A stretch of 64,000 bases of DNA, from contig JBBRYS010000001.1 of assembly GCA_038237475.1 (NCBI GenBank), positions 248,001 through 312,000 of the forward strand. Direction: 5' to 3'. The stretch is from JAOAPY01 sp038237475 (GTDB taxonomy: Bacteria; Acidobacteriota; Blastocatellia; Pyrinomonadales; Pyrinomonadaceae). Below, in pieces: positions 55,320-64,000 of the stretch (position 1 is its first letter; every line of letters starts with the position of its first letter). The position numbers were made by a program, and so were the translations under genes. Under the pieces are notes generated by a model that saw only the letters and a list, made by a program, of their open reading frames with translations, made no database searches and had not been told where the DNA came from.

Positions 55320-56865
55320 GGTCCTTCTGGTCAGCGTCCGACTGTGGTGGCGGAACATCATCCGCTTGGATTGACCATGGGCCGGGGATGCCGGTGGTCA
55401 GGCCCCGATAACCGCGCAGGGGCACGCCCATGACCAGGCCCTCGGAGGTAATCTGGTATCCCACCATGTCGATGCTGTGCTGGCTACGACGCATCTTTAC
55501 GATCAGCATCATCTTGCGTAGTTGGCCGTTGATGGAGACATAGCGCAAGCGCAGGATGTCGTCAGCCAGGAATGAGACGGTGAAGTTACTCAGGTTCATC
55601 GAGGTGAACTCCTCAGCGACCTCGACGGTAGTGACGATAGTCACGCCCAATCGCGTGAGGGCTGCGATCATGCGATAGAGCGACTCTCGGAAGTCTGAGC
55701 GGAAGCCGGGGGCTAGTGCCATCTCGAAGCCGACGAGGGAATCGATGACCAGTCGCTTACAGCCGATCTCTTTAACGCTATTGACGATTTCGTGAACCGT
55801 CTCATCGACGGAGAGATCCAGCGGGCGGAGATAGATGATCTTGAGCAAGCCCTCCTTTAGCGGCGTGTCAAAGTCGAATCCGAACATGGCGGCCCGTTGG
55901 ACATACTCGGAAGGTATTTCCTCAAAGACGGCCACGATCCCCGGCTCGCCGTGGCGCAAGCCTTCAGCGATAAACTGTGTGCCAAGTGTTGACTTACCTG
56001 ATCCAGATGGTCCGGCCAGGAGCAGGCTGTCGCCTTCGGGGATGCCGCCGCCCATTAGCGCATCCAGTTCGCTGACACCGGTGGAAAGCCGCCGCTTGCC
56101 CTTGGCCTGGCCTGATTCTCCGACGAGACCAAACGTGCGCGGGAAGGTTTGCATGCCGCCGTTGGTAATGCGGAAGGTGTGCAGGCCGGGCACGGATTCC
56201 TGGCCCCTAAGTTTCATGACCTGCATCTTGCGGACGATCGAGTTGCGCTCAACGGTCTGGTAGAGCCAGAACAGTCCATCGGCCACGGTGAACACCGGGT
56301 TGTCGCGCAGCTCGCCCTCAACATACTCGCCGATCAGAAACGTAGTGGCTTGCCAACTCGTTAGGTTTAACGCCAGGCGCTGGACGAATCCCTGAATTTC
56401 CATTTCGGTTGTGCTGGCCAGCGCTTTGCGTACCACGGTGCGAAACGAGTCAACCACAACGATACTCGCATTTGACGCTTCGATCTCCTTCATGATGGCG
56501 TCGAGCACTGCGCCGAGATCTTGCTCAAGGACGATGTGGCTGAGATTGATGAAACGGATCGACTTTTCCATCGTGGCATGATCGAAAAACGCGAACTGCT
56601 GCTGGTAGCGCAGCATCTTGATGGCCGGCTCGCCCAGCACGGTGAAGTACAGCGCGGGCCGCTCAGGGGTGGCGTTGGCGAACATGATCTGGTGCGCCAG
56701 CGTAGTCTTGCCGCATCCGGGTGCACCAGCAATGATGTTAAAAGAATACTCAGGTAAACCGCCGCCGAGGATTTCATCGAGGCCCGGCACCCCGGTGGGT
56801 AGTTGTCGAATGGGCACACGATCATTACCGTGAGCTTGTCCGTTATCATTCCCCTTAGTGCTCAT
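55312..56865 (-). CDS. KaiC-like double ATPase
   Basis: The 517-residue protein has two KaiC domains. The first (about 20-250) has LPTGVPGLDEILGGGLPEY and Walker A AGAPGCGKTTLAHQ; the second (about 265-500) has GVSELDALMGGGIPEGD and AGPSGSGKSTLGTQ. The length matches cyanobacterial KaiC. KaiA and KaiB are not in the window, so this is likely a signalling ATPase of the wider KaiC family rather than a clock. It sits in an operon between an unknown gene and the overlapping hybrid kinase. Confidence 0.9.
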   Translation of the reverse strand: MSTKGNDNGQAHGNDRVPIRQLPTGVPGLDEILGGGLPEYSFNIIAGAPGCGKTTLAHQIMFANATPERPALYFTVLGEPAIKMLRYQQQFAFFDHATMEKSIRFINLSHIVLEQDLGAVLDAIMKEIEASNASIVVVDSFRTVVRKALASTTEMEIQGFVQRLALNLTSWQATTFLIGEYVEGELRDNPVFTVADGLFWLYQTVERNSIVRKMQVMKLRGQESVPGLHTFRITNGGMQTFPRTFGLVGESGQAKGKRRLSTGVSELDALMGGGIPEGDSLLLAGPSGSGKSTLGTQFIAEGLRHGEPGIVAVFEEIPSEYVQRAAMFGFDFDTPLKEGLLKIIYLRPLDLSVDETVHEIVNSVKEIGCKRLVIDSLVGFEMALAPGFRSDFRESLYRMIAALTRLGVTIVTTVEVAEEFTSMNLSNFTVSFLADDILRLRYVSINGQLRKMMLIVKMRRSQHSIDMVGYQITSEGLVMGVPLRGYRGLTTGIPGPWSIQADDVPPPQSDADQKDHE

Positions 56866-56881
56866 CAGTTAACCTCGTCTT

Positions 56882-57292
56882 CTAGATTTGCTGGTCCAGC
56901 GAGGTTTCAGGCCACGCCTCGCGAACCAGTTTTAAAGTGAGGGGTTCGCCGATGAAGGTGCCCAGCAGCCCCAGCAGATGCGTGGTGATTGCAACCGCCG
57001 CTTCGCCCCCTCCCGGAGCCGCGCCGGTATCATCGGGGACCTGTTCAAATCCTTCGAGGCGACCATCCGAGCTGACCTGGATGCTTTGCAACGAGGGCAC
57101 TTCCGCAGTCGCCAGCACCAATGCCCGCCGTAAGAGCGAGGTGAAGCCTTCGGCACCGGCAAATCTTGTCAGCGGAACCCGCAGCTTCTCGCTTACGACT
57201 GCGACATCATGGACATTGCTGTCCGCAGCGCTCTGGCTCGCTGCCAGCAAGCGCCGGGACAATTCTCGCATCAATGAAGACGGCGTATCCAT
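56882..57292 (-). CDS. Uncharacterised protein, first gene of the KaiC-kinase operon
   Basis: The 136-residue soluble protein has a helical front (LMRELSRRLLAASQSA), a central strand region (LQSIQVSSDGRLEGFEQV) and EAAVAITTHLLGLLGTFIG. I do not recognise a domain. It precedes the KaiC-like gene by 16 bp on the same strand and likely works with it. Confidence 0.6.
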   Translation of the reverse strand: MDTPSSLMRELSRRLLAASQSAADSNVHDVAVVSEKLRVPLTRFAGAEGFTSLLRRALVLATAEVPSLQSIQVSSDGRLEGFEQVPDDTGAAPGGGEAAVAITTHLLGLLGTFIGEPLTLKLVREAWPETSLDQQI

Positions 57293-57965
57293 TATCTGTC
57301 TTTAGACGACCTCAAAACCTGCCAGCGGATCCCCTTCAACCCTCCGGCGTATTCGGAGGTTATGGGCGGAGAAGCGTCCAGAGGGAGACGCAGACTCGCC
57401 ACTACCTAATTCCTGGGGCGTGACTTGAGATCTTGGGGGCTCGAGCAGCCGCATATTATCAGTTTGTGACCCACCGGCAGAAGGAAAATTCGCGTGTCAT
57501 GTGATTCCCTGACACCGATTCTTCTTCTCCTTACTTCAAAACAAATCAGGTGTGAGCCGCCGGTAGCGGATTTCGGAAGCCTGTAAATCCTCTGGTGCTG
57601 TCTTATGCCGAGCTACTTTGTTGGTTTCCTCGGACACTTTAGAAATCTCCGTGGCGATAGCGAAGAGACTCCACGCAGCGTGATCCCGGTCGTGGTACTT
57701 TTCGGATTGCTTCAATAGTACCCCAAGCACGGAAATCAAATCAATCTGAGTTGCACCACATATTTTTGCCATCCAAGGAGGGGAGTATTTCCGTCGCGGA
57801 ATGAAGATGGAGCTAAATCGTCGAATGTTCTTTGGTGCCTAATTGAACTGCGCGCTAGTTGTAATTCTGGGAGTGTAGATTGCGCAAGGTTCATCTAAGC
57901 AATCCAAAACGGACTAAACGCCATCACTGTTTACAAGAAAGCGCAGGCATAGACCCCACGCGGCG
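57293..57965. other. Stretch with no well-supported gene
   Basis: Contains only a weak minus-strand frame at 57536-57772 (78 codons from an ATG, MAKICGATQIDLISVLGVLL), with no ribosome site and no family resemblance. It could be a small regulatory protein. No hairpin with a T run is seen. The promoter of the KaiC operon should lie near 57293-57450. Confidence 0.35.
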
Positions 57966-58181
57966 TCATGTTTTCCGGTCAGCCACCTTCTCAGTAGCTT
58001 TGAAGCCGATCTTGCTATGGGTACCGTCACAAAACGGTTTGTTGGCTGACTGGCCGCAGCGGCAAAGCGCCAGGCTCTCTTTGTCGAGCGAATACTTCTC
58101 TCCTTCCGTGTCAAGAAGCTCAATGGTTCCCTGAACAATTAACGGGCCATTGGGTGTGGCGCGCACAGTAACCTCTGCCAT
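57966..58181 (-). CDS. CDGSH iron-sulfur domain protein
   Basis: The start is the ATG at 58181 with GAAGGAGATC before it. The 71-residue protein has one CDGSH motif, CRCGQSANKPFCDGTH, whose three Cys and one His hold a 2Fe-2S cluster, after the family opening VRATPNGPLIVQG. It is a small cytoplasmic redox or cluster-storage protein. It lies 72 bp behind the start side of nothing but the di-heme cytochrome gene on the same strand, with which it may be coexpressed. Confidence 0.92.
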   Translation of the reverse strand: MAEVTVRATPNGPLIVQGTIELLDTEGEKYSLDKESLALCRCGQSANKPFCDGTHSKIGFKATEKVADRKT

Positions 58182-58253
58182 TTTGATCTCCTTCGTCACT
58201 GTAAGGTGTTGGCTGCTCAGCAGCCCGAACACAATGAGAAAATCTCAATCTAC

Positions 58254-59642
58254 CTAAAGTGATTTGAGATATTCAACCAGCTCTCTCTTTTCCTTCTCGC
58301 TAAGACTTAATTTCTTGAAGCTGTTGTAGTGGTTAACGACGTCCAGCAAAGTCGCAAAGCGCCCGTCGTGGTAGAAGCCGCCCTTCATATGTGCGAAGAG
58401 CCCGCGTAACGGCGCAGTCCGATAACTGTTATCGGGCGAACGACTGGATTGAAAGTCGTCAATACCAATCTCCGAAGGCTTGTGGGTGTTCCAACCCGAC
58501 TCGGTAAAGAGCGGCGGCACATGACACACCGCGCAGTTAGCCTTCCCTTTGAATATGGCTTCACCACGCATCGCCGCCTGCCTATCAAAGCTGCCTTCCG
58601 GAGCCGTCGGCGGTGGAATCGCCAATTGATAGAACTGAAGGGCAGCAAGCTTCGAACTAACCATGTCCGTCTCACTTCGCTTGTTGCCGAAACCGGCGCG
58701 GGCCGCGACCGGATACTTCTTGGGATCGTTAAGACGCGGGTCGTAAAAATTTCCCTGCCCTTGTAGTTCAAGGTTGCCGACGAAGGCGTTCCAATAGGTG
58801 ACTGTGCCCCAACCGCCTGTCCAGGTGTGCAGATTAATCCCGGCCATACCGAAGGCTGGAGGGATTAACGTAGCCGCGGATTTACCGTCAGGCCGAAAAG
58901 CTTTGCCGTCGAGGTTCAACTCCGCGTCGAATTTTCCCGGTCCCCAACTAGCGAGCACCTTCTTGACGGTCGCCTCATTTACCTCCAGCAGACTAGTGAA
59001 TGCGCTCAGATCTGGTGCAAGTGAGATGATTGCGCCAGTGTTAAGGTCGCGGTTGGGCCAACCATCTAGCCGATGTCCAATGCCGGGCGCGAACGCATCG
59101 TCAACGGTTGAGTGGCAGACGGCGCAGGTCAGGCCCACACTCTTCAACCTGCCATTCTGAGTGAATGTTCCTTTCACCCCCAGGACAGCATCGAGCTTGA
59201 TTAGGGCCAGCGTTGTAGCAGGATCGTCTAGATTAACTTCGCCTTTCTTGATCTTTTCCACAAGGTCTGCCGGGAGCGCGTCCATGTCGACCTTTAAGCC
59301 TACTGACAGCGCGGTCTTCGGACTAACACCAGTCCCGACACCGCCCAGTTTAGAGCCCTGAATCGCTTGATGAAGTTTGAGCTTGTCAGTCCAGAATGTC
59401 TCATCGCCGAACGTGTCGAAACGAAAGATCTGCTTCCCTTCTTCGAACATCCGTTGTGAATTCGCGCTAATCTGGCGGTCGAATCCCTGATCCTTCTGTG
59501 CGCTACTGTGTGCAGAGAAATAAACCAGGCCGGCGGCGGTTAGCGCGAGCAGTATTACAAAGTTGAGTAGGCTGGCGGTCCGGCCTCTCGCAAAGAAACT
59601 GTACTGAGAGGGTTCGCTTTTTGGATTCATTTCCTTACGCAT
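58254..59642 (-). CDS. Di-heme cytochrome c peroxidase-like protein
   Basis: The start is the ATG at 59642 with AGGAGACATAAAG before it; the frame is open further up without support. The 462-residue protein has an N-terminal membrane/signal segment (about 28-48). It has two heme c sites, CAVCHS (about 215) and CAVCHV (about 373), spaced as in bacterial di-heme peroxidases, and the conserved YRTAPLRGLFAHMKGGFYHDG near the end. It should act in the periplasm, reducing peroxide or oxidising a partner. Long insertions set it apart from classical CcpA. Confidence 0.83.
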   Translation of the reverse strand: MRKEMNPKSEPSQYSFFARGRTASLLNFVILLALTAAGLVYFSAHSSAQKDQGFDRQISANSQRMFEEGKQIFRFDTFGDETFWTDKLKLHQAIQGSKLGGVGTGVSPKTALSVGLKVDMDALPADLVEKIKKGEVNLDDPATTLALIKLDAVLGVKGTFTQNGRLKSVGLTCAVCHSTVDDAFAPGIGHRLDGWPNRDLNTGAIISLAPDLSAFTSLLEVNEATVKKVLASWGPGKFDAELNLDGKAFRPDGKSAATLIPPAFGMAGINLHTWTGGWGTVTYWNAFVGNLELQGQGNFYDPRLNDPKKYPVAARAGFGNKRSETDMVSSKLAALQFYQLAIPPPTAPEGSFDRQAAMRGEAIFKGKANCAVCHVPPLFTESGWNTHKPSEIGIDDFQSSRSPDNSYRTAPLRGLFAHMKGGFYHDGRFATLLDVVNHYNSFKKLSLSEKEKRELVEYLKSL

Positions 59643-59790
59643 CTTTATGTCTCCTATCCGAATTGACGAAGTCTTCCTTTTACGAAATTGGAGGGAGCTG
59701 GGTGCGAGTCTCGCGTTAGTAAATTGCTCACGTCGCCCAACCTCTAAGAAGAAGGGTTCATGAGGGGCAGCCTTTGTAGGGGAACGCCTA

Positions 59791-59806
59791 TTAGGGTACA
59801 CCCTAA
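59791..59806. promoter_or_regulatory. Palindromic operator candidate between divergent genes
   Basis: TTAGGGT-AC-ACCCTAA, a perfect 7-bp inverted repeat with a 2-base centre, in the 424-bp gap (59643-60066) between the cytochrome gene and the winged-helix gene. It could bind the latter's product. The rest of the gap shows no gene. Confidence 0.5.
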
Positions 59807-60066
59807 AACTGAAATTGTAAACGTGAATTGGTTCGTCACAGTTGTTAATTGCGATAAGTTGGCTTTCGGCGAATCGCGAGCGGCCTGCTATGATGAAAAG
59901 GTCGGGACGAAACCGCCACAGAAAAGTAAACCTGGAGGCAGTAGTCCCGGCTTTGAGTTAACGTGACTGTGAAGCTCTTGACGGATCACCCCCCCTTTAG
60001 AACTCGACGTTGACCCCCAGAAAGTGGCCCCCTTCAAACTGAGGTCGGCTTAAGGATACCTACAAC

Positions 60067-60675
60067 ATGACTGTACCTGACGGTTATCAAGGCTTACGTT
60101 TTCCGTGCGAGTGTGTGTCGGCTGGAGGCGGTGGTTACAGCGACCCCTGGGCCGAAATTACAAAAAAGAAATTACTTCCGGACGGCACCAAGGAGGAGAT
60201 TTTGAATCTGGTGGCCCGCGAGCCGAAGACCATTTCGCAGTTGGCCGACAAACTTGATCTGTCACCGCCAAGTGTTCATACGCACATCAACGACATGATG
60301 AAGAGTGAGCTTCTGCGTGAATCGGTAGAGTGGGAGAAGAAATATCCGGCCGAGCGATATTACGAGCCAAACTTTCCGGTGTTTAGGGCTGAGGAATGTG
60401 CCGAGTTCAGGACGCTCTGTGAGGAGATGGCTGAACAGGTAGTCAAGCTTTTTGAAAAAAAGCGCTCAACCATGGAGCGTGCTTTCAGTAGAACGGGACT
60501 CGCTGACCAGGGTTGGGAGTTTTCGGATATCACACAGTGCTTATATGCCAACATGCAACGAAGCGCACGTGCGATGCTTGAGAAAGGTGGAATACTCACT
60601 CCGCGCGAGAAGCATTCTAATGGCGCGGAGTGGATCTTCTGGGCGGAGGAGCCCCACGCGGAATCAAAGAGATAG
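60067..60675 (+). CDS. ArsR-like winged-helix regulator
   Basis: The 202-residue protein has a winged-helix domain at about residues 35-110: KEEILNLVAREPKTISQLAD, KLDLSPPSVHTHINDMMKS and the wing around ERYYEPNFPVF. A helical C-terminal part (about 115-200) may be for dimers or ligand. A Cys pair near the front (CECVS) and another in the tail could sense metal or redox state. It is divergent from the cytochrome gene with a palindrome between, suggesting it controls that gene. Confidence 0.72.
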   Translation: MTVPDGYQGLRFPCECVSAGGGGYSDPWAEITKKKLLPDGTKEEILNLVAREPKTISQLADKLDLSPPSVHTHINDMMKSELLRESVEWEKKYPAERYYEPNFPVFRAEECAEFRTLCEEMAEQVVKLFEKKRSTMERAFSRTGLADQGWEFSDITQCLYANMQRSARAMLEKGGILTPREKHSNGAEWIFWAEEPHAESKR

Positions 60676-60784
60676 TATGATCATTGGCTAAAGCGTGGTA
60701 GTCCATTTCCAGTTGAGCAAAATGTTCGATGTTCCTCTTTGAGATGACAGTTTGGCATCTCAAAAACCGTTAGGGTATTCGCTT

Positions 60785-61650
60785 CGTTCCAAGTGGCCAA
60801 TACGTGGACAAAAATAACTGCACGCGACGTATATGCAGCGGTAAGGAATGGGAGGAAACCGGAAAACCCTTAAAATCTCTTGGTGGCTGCAACTTTAGAA
60901 AAGGCAAATACTTAGCGGTTTGCCGGGAGTCCGATTCGCAATGCGGAGGCCCGGGGTTCGAATCCCCGCTGCTCCACCAACAAACTTCACAATCCCAACA
61001 TTTACAATCGTGACTCTGAGTGCATTGATTTTCCCAAGTGGCCAATATGTGGCCAGAAACAGCAGCACGGGATGGTAAGAAACGGTAGAGAAAGGGAACG
61101 AATAGCAAAAGATGGACGCACGACTGATCTGCAACTTAGTGATTTGTAATGGTTTAGGTATTTTGTGTGTAATGCGGAGGGCTCGGCCTTTCACATCGCT
61201 CCTCATTCGTATCGCCCATGAGGTGATCTTCAAAGTTCACAGCCGACCCGCGATCAAGGATATTGTTTGTCGGACTGGTTAGCGTATGGAGTCACCGACA
61301 AGCCCTGAAGCTCTTCGAGGGAGCGACAAAGAGTCAGACCACCGGTGCAAAAGCACGAGTCCACCACGAGAACTCACCGATTGTCAAAATATTTAGAGTC
61401 ACGCGCTCATCGATCTATTTTTCCAGACGGCCAATTTGTGGACATTTTTCCCGCCGAAGAGCGTGCGAAGGATTTTCGCAGTCCTGTCAACGCGAGCCAG
61501 GCACTCCGCCGGGAATGCGGAGGTCACGTCCGGCTCATTGGTTGCGAAGAGAGGTCTCTAGTTACGCACCGCCAATAACTTACGCCCGCACGTTTCTTAG
61601 CCCATTTTTTCCATATGACCAATATCTGGCCAGAAAAAACCGCACAGACA
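60785..61650. repeat. Tandem degenerate attachment-site / integrase-tail scars
   Basis: The gene-free stretch 60676-61803 repeats the motif GGCCAATATGTGGCC (or close) at about 60793, 61036, 61430 and 61618. The same motif lies in the 3' end of the island integrase at about 28909. Between the copies are tRNA-like words AATGCGGAGG at 60940, 61171 and 61518; the first belongs to a full 45-base tRNA copy. The first two units also share CTGCAACTT. They look like leftovers of repeated insertions at this tRNA. Confidence 0.55.
60935..60979 (+). other. attR-like site (copy of tRNA-Ala 3' part)
   Basis: The 45 bases match the tRNA-Ala 3' part except in the T-arm, which is CGGGG-TTCGAAT-CCCCG instead of AGGAG-TTCGACC-CTCCT. 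Both T-stems pair perfectly, so this copy comes from a working tRNA-Ala. There is no 5' half, so it is not a gene. Confidence 0.78.
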
Positions 61651-61803
61651 CTTAAGGGACAGATAGGAGACGGCATAGGATAGGAAACGAGTCTTGAACT
61701 TCATGTCTTCTGTTGTATAAAATGTCTCCCGTTTCAAATCGCAAAGTCTGATTTGGCCCAGGAAACAAGAGCCGGCGGCCTCGCCAGGGAGCAGCGTCTA
61801 GTA

Positions 61804-64000
61804 ATGACGAACGACCGCAAACGCGCGAGCGACGCATCGAGTAAATTTCCAGAGAGATCCTCGAAGAAATCCCCCCCCCAACAAATCTAGAGTTCCGAAT
61901 CTCAGCCCGAAAGTCAACGAAGAGAATGGATCAGCTCTGTCGCCCGAGTCCCCGTTTCCGATCGTCGGAATTGGCGCCTCGGCCGGAGGCCTTGAGGCAT
62001 TCACGCGCCTGCTGAAACACCTGCCGATTGATACCGGCATGGGCTTTGTTCTGGTCCAGCATCTTGATCCTGTGCATGAAAGTGCTCTCACCAAAATCCT
62101 CTCGAGAGCGACGACGATGCTGGTGCGCGAAGTCGTAAACAACACGTGCGTGCAGCCGAATCAGGTCTATATAATTCCGCCAAACACTAGTCTCACGATC
62201 GCGGAAAGGATCCTGAAGCTCCAGTCCAGAAAGAGGACCGACCGCCAGCACCGGCCTATCGATCATTTCCTCCAGTCACTGGCCGAAGACCAGCGTGAAG
62301 GCGCGATCAGCGTGATTCTGTCAGGCACAGCGTCAGATGGCACAATGGGATGTGAGGTAATTAAGGCCGAGGGTGGAATCACTTTCGCTCAGGACGAATC
62401 AGCGAAGTACGACAGTATGCCGCGCAGCGCGGTCGCCGCCGGCTGCATTGATTTTGTTCTCTCGCCGGAAGGAATCGCCAAAGAGCTCGCGCGGATCGCT
62501 CGGCATCCATATGTTCGCGCGATTGCAGCCGATAAGCAGATTACCTCTGACGATCTAGCAGAAACCCTTCCCGAATCTCCGAAGCAGCGCAAGGGTAAAA
62601 CGGACGCGAAGGGAGATCCACTCAAAAAGATCCTGCTCCTGCTTCGGAATAGCACGGGCGTTGATTTCTCGCTTTACAAACCGCCAACGATCAACCGGCG
62701 GATCAGTCGCCGCATGGTGCTGGGCAAAATACAAACCCTGGATGCTTACCGGCGTCATTTAACGAGCGACGCGAACGAGCTCGATGCCTTGTACCGGGAC
62801 CTGCTGATTAGCGTGACGGGCTTTTGCCGCAACCCGGAAGCCTTTGAAGCCCTGAAGCGCAAGGTCTTTCCCAAATTTCTGAAGCACAAATCGCCGGACG
62901 ATTCCATCCGCGTCTGGGTGATAGGCTGCTCGACGGGGCAGGAAGCCTACTCGATTGCCATGTCTTATCTCGAGCTTGCAGGCAAAGCAGCAAGCAATAT
63001 CCCGCTGCAGATTTTCGCCACGGACCTTAACGATGGTTTACTGGAAAAGGCTCGCTCGGGGCTTTACGGCAAGACCCTCGTGCACGATCTCTCGCCCGAA
63101 AGGCTGCGGCGATTCTTTGTCGCGGAAGACGGTGGCTACCGCATCAGCAAGTCAATCCGTGAGATGTGTGTCTTCGCGCGACAAAACCTCATTACTGATC
63201 CGCCTTTCTCGCGCATGGATCTGATTAGTTGCCGCAACCTGATGATCTATCTCGATCCAGCTTTGCATAAGAAGATCATGCCGACGTTTCATTATGCCCT
63301 CAAGCCCAATGGTTTCCTTTTTCTGGGCGCTTCGGAAACGGTCGGCGCAAACACGGACCTGTTTGCTCCCGTGGACAAAAAGTTCAGGGTCTACTCCAAG
63401 AAACCTGCCGCCGCTCGTCCGCTGAACCTCCCGCTTCCATCGCATCACCGCGGAGGGGACAGACCTATCCCCAGAATACAGTCACCAGCGTCCCACCAAG
63501 GTTCGGAACTTGAGGCGCAGAAAGAGGCCGACCGCATCACGCTCAGTAAGTACGCTCCGGCCGGCGTTCTGATTAATGCGGACCTGGAGGTCTTGCAGTT
63601 TCGCGGCACGACAAGCCCTTACCTTAGGCCCGCGCCGGGCAGGGCCAGCTTCAATGTCCTGAAGATGGCGCGCGAGGGTCTGATGTTGCCGCTGCGCGCG
63701 GCGATCAACAAAGCCAGGAAAGAGAACCAGCGAATCAGAAAAGAGAATGTGCGGATCGATGAGGACGGTCAGACGAAGATTGTGAATATCGAAGTCATCC
63801 CGCTGAAGCATATCAAAGATCGCAGCCTCCTGATTTTGTTCGAGCGGCCGTTCCAGCTTTTAGAAGCGGGCGTTACCCCGAGCACAGACGTGGGCGGGAC
63901 AAGTTCCACCTCTAAACGAAAGAGAGACGCAAAGCGAGAGCGAGACGAAGCACGCGCGATTGCTGAGCTCACCAGCGAGTTGGCGGAAATGCGCGGCTAC
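61804..64000 (+). pseudogene. CheB-CheR fusion (methylesterase-methyltransferase), frame broken at a C9 run, partial
   Basis: From the ATG at 61804 the frame reads MTNDRKRASDASSKFPERSS and hits a stop at 61888, just past nine C (61871-61879). One base fewer joins it to the long frame that runs off the window. That frame has CheB (GIGASAGGLEAF, QHLDPVHESAL, LSGTASDGTMG), CheR (VWVIGCSTGQEAYSIA, RMDLISCRNLMIYLD), then a PAS-like part. No start exists in the long frame before the CheB motif. It is either a sequencing or assembly slip or a phase-variable gene. In the family this would be a multi-domain signalling protein, usually with kinase domains behind. Confidence 0.85.

Noticed and set aside
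57880..58134. Plus-strand frame of 84 codons over the CDGSH gene
   Set aside because: It is antisense to a gene with an intact CDGSH motif and ribosome site.
60935..60979. A second tRNA-Ala gene
   Set aside because: Only the 3' part from the anticodon loop on is present; upstream bases do not form a D-arm or acceptor stem. It is an att-type copy.
60770..61233. Two overlapping minus-strand frames of about 112 codons with similar sequences
   Set aside because: Their similarity comes from repeated att/tRNA scar DNA; tRNA sequence is translated in both, so they are not real genes.

Overview
The window looks like a chromosomal segment of an Acidobacteriota bacterium, probably class Blastocatellia. 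This is inferred from two acidobacterial-type VWFA proteins, a compact secretin/GspE/GspF/pseudopilin operon with a PilM-like protein, a carboxypeptidase-regulatory-domain receptor, and intergenic heptanucleotide repeats. No rRNA or CRISPR array is present. One tRNA (Ala, anticodon CGC) is present.

Region 1 (1-17.2 kb) is host core. The minus strand carries the N-terminus of a probable TonB-type receptor, a DUF5666-like exported protein, an ECF sigma/anti-sigma/bactofilin-like unit, and a type II secretion or type IV pilus-like operon (GspF, GspE, GspD, two pseudopilins, PilM-like). Two exported VWA proteins follow on the plus strand, then a cNMP-binding/DUF1003 protein and small membrane proteins.

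Region 2 (17.2-23.8 kb) is a minus-strand bacterial microcompartment (BMC) operon. It has two BMC-H shell proteins, one BMC-P (EutN/CcmL) vertex protein and an acylating aldehyde dehydrogenase with a long C-terminal extension. It also has an ACT protein with an N-terminal extension resembling an encapsulation peptide, a UPF0210 protein, a tail-anchored zinc-ribbon protein and a probable outer-membrane protein. No usual signature enzyme (diol dehydratase, ammonia lyase, aldolase, phosphotransacylase, alcohol dehydrogenase) is in the window.

Region 3 (24-28.8 kb) is host housekeeping: a RodZ-like HTH membrane protein, guaB, a diacylglycerol-kinase-like lipid kinase, an AlaX-type editing protein and tRNA-Ala.

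Region 4 (28.8-61.0 kb) is a roughly 32-kb integrative mobilizable island. It sits in tRNA-Ala and is bounded by a 45-bp repeat of the tRNA 3' part. It carries a tyrosine integrase, an Xis-like protein, a MobF relaxase, a MobC-like protein and ArdC. The cargo is mostly for genome conflict: an Eco57I-type methylase plus GIY-YIG/helicase restriction system; a radical-SAM / small protein / nuclease-NACHT ATPase operon; a HigBA toxin-antitoxin pair; and a three-gene operon around a KGGVGR ATPase with a possible nuclease region. Further right lie a KaiC-histidine kinase operon, a CDGSH protein, a di-heme cytochrome and a winged-helix regulator. Degenerate repeats right of the island look like scars of earlier insertions.

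Region 5 (61.8-64 kb) is the start of a CheB-CheR fusion whose frame is broken at a run of nine C.

The best candidates for undescribed biology are the BMC operon with its ACT/UPF0210 pair, the radical-SAM/NACHT operon and the KGGVGR operon.
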